The notes under the pieces were generated by a model. That model was given only the letters and a program-made list of their open reading frames with translations. It was not told the origin of the DNA and made no database searches. From the NCBI GenBank assembly GCA_903813345.2, contig CAIIXF020000003.1:33965000-34028999 (forward strand): a DNA stretch of 64,000 nt. The letters run 5' to 3'. Positions 61,151 through 64,000 of this stretch are shown here, piece by piece (position 1 is the stretch's first letter; each line of letters begins with the position of its first letter). Origin of the DNA: Owenia fusiformis. Lineage: Eukaryota; Annelida; Polychaeta; Sabellida; Oweniidae. The position numbers and the translations under genes were made by a program.

Positions 61151-62047
61151 GAGAAAATATATGCAAAGTACAGTACAGTATTTGGCGTAATAGGCGATGT
61201 GCCCATGGTATAATTGGGTACACTAACTGGCAGATTATTTAGTCTAAATTCTACATCTGCTGAAGATAAACATAATCAAAAATATTAACATATACTAGAT
61301 ATCTGGTAGCGAGGTTAATAATGAAACAACTTTAGTAACTGCTTACTCGAAAACTTGCATGTCCAAATAGAAATATGATGAGATGTCTACATTTTTATGA
61401 TAAGTCTTCAAAAAATAAAAACTATTATACACATAAAAAGATAAACGCTCTCCTTCAAGATTTTGATAATCCTAAATAAATCTAACTACGAATACAACTT
61501 GTTATCAATTCCTAACCCATTGTAATTGAGGAGAAAATGGGAAAATTTGGATATAAAGTGAAGTAACATCTCTCATCATGTCGTATAGACATTTTGCTCC
61601 CCCCTCCGTCCCCTCCCCCCCCCCCCCCCCCCCTCCGTCCCCTCCCCCCCTCCGTCCCATTTTAATTATTTTCGATTATTTTTTATACAGCGTATGGAAA
61701 CGTATTTTGTAAAGTCATTAAGGTCATTAATTTTATGATGATAATGTCACTTACAAATATTTATTGCAGGTTGTGTAGACCGTTGATGCTTGATTTAAAG
61801 CAAAAACATTGACTTTTGCACATTGGTGGCGTTGCACCTTTTTTAATAGATCTTATACCTAAGAAGAGAATCGGCTAAAAAAAATTTGTAGAATACGCGA
61901 CATATTTTACCATACCGTGTGCCTATTCGTTTAGCAATTTAATGATAAACCTTTTCTTGAAAAAATAATTTTTGCAGATTTGTTCATTTTTCTACCAGAA
62001 ATTGCTTGCTCCCCCCTCCGTCCCATTTTCACGATCACCGGGTGTGA

Positions 62048-62553
62048 TAGTGTTCGTTGGGATTTGCTACTCCCTCGAGTTTTCTAGTTTCATTATGATT
62101 CTTATGACCCATGTACTTTTATATGTTTTTATATTTTTCCCAGTATGTTTTATAACCATTTTTTGTGTTTTCCTGTTGGGACTTGCACATACATATTTGA
62201 AAATAAGATAAAAAATTGTTTAAATAATTTTCACGTTAAATTGTTGTCAGTAGGCGACCATAACATAAAGGATGTGTGTTTTATTACAGATTATTTTCAA
62301 TAATTTGTTTAAGAGAAAAACAATGTTAAATTTAGTTCACCATATTGTTACCAATTAATCCTTTCAAAATTACAAAAATGCAAAATATATCATTGCAATT
62401 ATTTAATGTAATTCCAGTATTTTTTGAAGTCATAAAGATTTGTTATGACCTGATTTACAGTTCGACATGCAGTATAAGTGTCTTCACTTTTCAGTATGAA
62501 AGAAATGTCTTATTGTCCAGTGCCTTTTGAAAATCTGAATTGGGATGAAGCTC
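62048..62553. other. AT-rich DNA before the mariner element
   Basis: Holds the stray dispersed-repeat end at 62053-62090 and otherwise nothing recognised. Confidence 0.55.
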
Positions 62554-62706
62554 TACGAGGGGGTATCATTAATTAGTGAGACTTTTTTGAGGCAGCATCT
62601 TATATTCATTCAATTGCAATAAAACTTGGTAGGTATATGCCCTTGAGAATAGGGTATTGAATGAACACACTCATTAATTTATTTTCATAGATACCTAGCA
62701 ACAGCG

Positions 62707-62720
62707 GTTACCATGGCAAC
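62707..62720. promoter_or_regulatory. RFX-type X-box motif 1
   Basis: GTTACCATGGCAAC fits the animal X-box consensus GTHNYYATRRNAAC at every position. It is embedded in a larger palindrome: CCTAGCAAC upstream and GTTGCTAGG downstream are additional X-box half-sites. RFX binding is inferred from the motif only. Confidence 0.55.
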
Positions 62721-62841
62721 GGTTGCTAGGGGTTGGTGGAGCAGCTAAAAAATTACCAGAAACAAGGGCACTTTTTACTATGTAATTTTTTACAAAATGA
62801 CAGTTTCTTTTCAAATTCTGTTTACACAGTGCCCTGAGGTG

Positions 62842-62855
62842 GTTGTTATGACAAC
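62842..62855. promoter_or_regulatory. RFX-type X-box motif 2
   Basis: GTTGTTATGACAAC also fits GTHNYYATRRNAAC at every position. It lies 135 bp after motif 1 and about 125 bp before the transposase start at about 62969. Confidence 0.5.
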
Positions 62856-62968
62856 ACAACCAATTATGATGTCATCTCTAGTACATGATGTCACACATGG
62901 CTGTGACATCAGAGACACAGCCATTTTGCAGTACTTTAGGGTGGAGCAAAATTGGCTAAAATAGGGAT

Positions 62969-64000
62969 GAATTCCAAAGAACTCAATGTTAACATAAGAT
63001 CTGTTATAAAATACAATGCAATCAGAGGTATTCCAGCACTAGACACCTCCGGGCCTACATAAGGTGTATGGACAGGAAAATGTGAAGCGGTCAACTGTTT
63101 ACAGGTGGTATTCTACATTTAAAGATAATGGAAACCACACTGTTTTTGATGCTCTCAGATGTGGTCGCAAATCTGATACCGTGATTCCAGAAAACATCAA
63201 ACTTATTTAAGATATGATATCTATGGATGGTAGACACACTATAACTGAACTTTGTATTATGTCTGGACTCAAATATTCCTCAGTTCAAAAGATTCTAACC
63301 CAAGAGCTATCTATGACTCGTGTTAGCGCACGTTGGGTACCCCGACTTCTTACAGGAGAGCAGAAAGCAGAAAGAGTCAGGATTTGTCAAGAATTCCTCG
63401 CACGTTATGAGAAAGACGGCATTTCTTTTCTAGAGCAGATTATCACAGGAGATGAAACTTTAATATCGTTCTATACACCAGAGTCTAAACGACAATCATC
63501 AGTATGGAGGAGAAAGGGGGAACCAGCCCCAATTAAGGCCAGGACTGTTACCCTGAAGGAGAAAAGGATGTTTATTATATTTGTTGATATTTCTGGACCA
63601 CTCCTCACTCACATGGTGCCGAAGGGGATGACTGAATAAAGAATACTATGCAAAGGTATATAGATTTTATTAGATGTACGTATATGGTTACACTGTATGT
63701 AAATAACAGAATTATTCTTTTGGCATGATAATATAGTCATTATATTACAATCATATATAATATGGCATAAATATTTATGTTTTTTCCAGTTTGTGAGACG
63801 TGACTTGCGTAACGCTATCAGAAAGAAACGCCTCCTACTAGAGAAGCCTCTCGTACATCAGGACAATGCACCCTCACATACCTCAAAACTTGTGCAAGAC
63901 ACCATGCAGAAATATGGAATGGAGAAAGTGCCTGTAAATGTAAATGTAAATCCAAAGTTAAAGGATACCCTCTGTGGAACACATTTCACTGATGAAGATC
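62969..64000 (+). pseudogene. Mariner transposase with an intron, decayed, C-terminus outside window
   Basis: The frame starts ATGAATTCCAAAGAACTC and encodes MNSKELNVNIRSVIKYNAIR, the usual start of the N-terminal helix-turn-helix region. A frame break follows near 63055 before a VYGQENVKRSTVYRWYSTF segment (about 63067), then a TAA in frame near 63208. From 63214 a clean 141-codon frame covers the second helix-turn-helix, the WVPRLLT linker (about 63337) and the first catalytic Asp in TGDET (about 63447). After a 2-bp loss at about 63632, NKEYYAK continues to a GT-AG intron (63656-63789). The frame resumes with FVRRDLRNAIRKKR and the second catalytic Asp in HQDNAPSHTS (about 63858). The third Asp is beyond the window. 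This copy has at least three lesions and is presumably inactive. Confidence 0.85.
63656..63789 (+). other. Spliceosomal intron within the transposase
   Basis: A 134-bp AT-rich segment starts GTATAT after GCAAAG and ends TTTATGTTTTTTCCAG, with a good polypyrimidine tract. It separates codons exactly (phase 0) at a place where mariner transposases are normally continuous (EYYAK then the following helix). A secondary insertion of unrelated DNA is less likely given the perfect GT-AG borders and the seamless protein match. Confidence 0.7.

Larger units (their letters stand above)
58979..62047. mobile_element. Large inverted-repeat element, 524/547-bp arms around a 2-kb core
   Basis: The left arm (58979-59502) starts TCACACCCGGTGATCGTGAA and ends near AGGAATTGATAAC. 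The right arm (61501-62047) is its reverse complement, roughly 90 percent identical by eye, differing mostly in the length of GGGACGGAGGGGGG/CCCCCCTCCGTCCC tracts (expanded at 61590-61655). Each arm also has a second such tract near its outer end. The 2-kb core holds a decayed AAATGCCATATTGT array (59715-59800), a dispersed repeat (59940-60705) and a 64-bp array (60812-61150). No transposase was found. A foldback transposon or an inverted duplication are both possible. Confidence 0.8.
62554..64000 (+). mobile_element. Mariner-family transposon, right end outside the window
   Basis: TACGAGGGGGTATCATTAAT at 62554 (with the TA target) is a typical mariner left end. It is followed by a 410-bp leader and a transposase reading frame running off the window. 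The leader contains two 14-bp palindromes of the RFX X-box type (62707 and 62842). The right inverted repeat and length cannot be checked here. Its end differs from the mariner at 1363, which has TACGAGGGGTGATCC, so the two are different families. Confidence 0.85.

Overview
The window is AT-rich, gene-poor animal DNA. It shows split genes with GT-AG introns, mariner-, hAT-, piggyBac- and Transib-like elements, a CR1/jockey-type reverse transcriptase fragment, and very many minisatellites. The repeat types, including G-run dispersed repeats and a large uncharacterised protein family common in aquatic animals, suggest a marine or aquatic invertebrate. The phylum cannot be fixed from sequence alone. 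There is no operon, CRISPR array or convincing RNA gene.

Layout: 1-6 kb holds a truncated TTAA-ended MITE, a 25-bp minisatellite, a long-TIR mariner fossil (1363-2459) and two large arrays (44 bp; 51/71 bp). 6-16 kb is mostly unannotatable AT-rich DNA with a 76-bp array, a complete TTAA-ended MITE (11511-11806) and a long hairpin (15651-15803). 16.2-20.8 kb is a 52-bp satellite-like array of about 69 units plus about 6.5 more, interrupted by a reverse transcriptase fragment. 21-30.5 kb has two related foldback elements and arrays with periods of 22, 34 and 21 bp. 32.0-35.9 kb is a TIR-bounded element holding the fossil of a large uncharacterised protein family. 36-45.7 kb has arrays (43, 58, 46, 24 bp), a 3.9-kb inverted-repeat pair and, between its arms, a Transib-like nonautonomous element (40309-41104). 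48.1-53.6 kb carries two phase-compatible putative exons on the + strand. 54.4-55.1 kb is another TTAA-ended element. 56.3-57.8 kb is the clearest gene: the last exon of a TRP-type cation channel on the - strand. 59-62 kb is a large inverted repeat, possibly in that gene's upstream intron. From 62.55 kb to the end is a mariner element whose transposase seems to contain a spliceosomal intron and whose leader has two perfect RFX X-box motifs.

Tandem arrays cover about 13 kb, roughly a fifth of the window. At least one array clearly grew out of a dispersed repeat. Most open frames of 60-170 codons are by-products of arrays or chance. Only the TRP exon is firmly a host coding sequence, with the two + strand exons as candidates.
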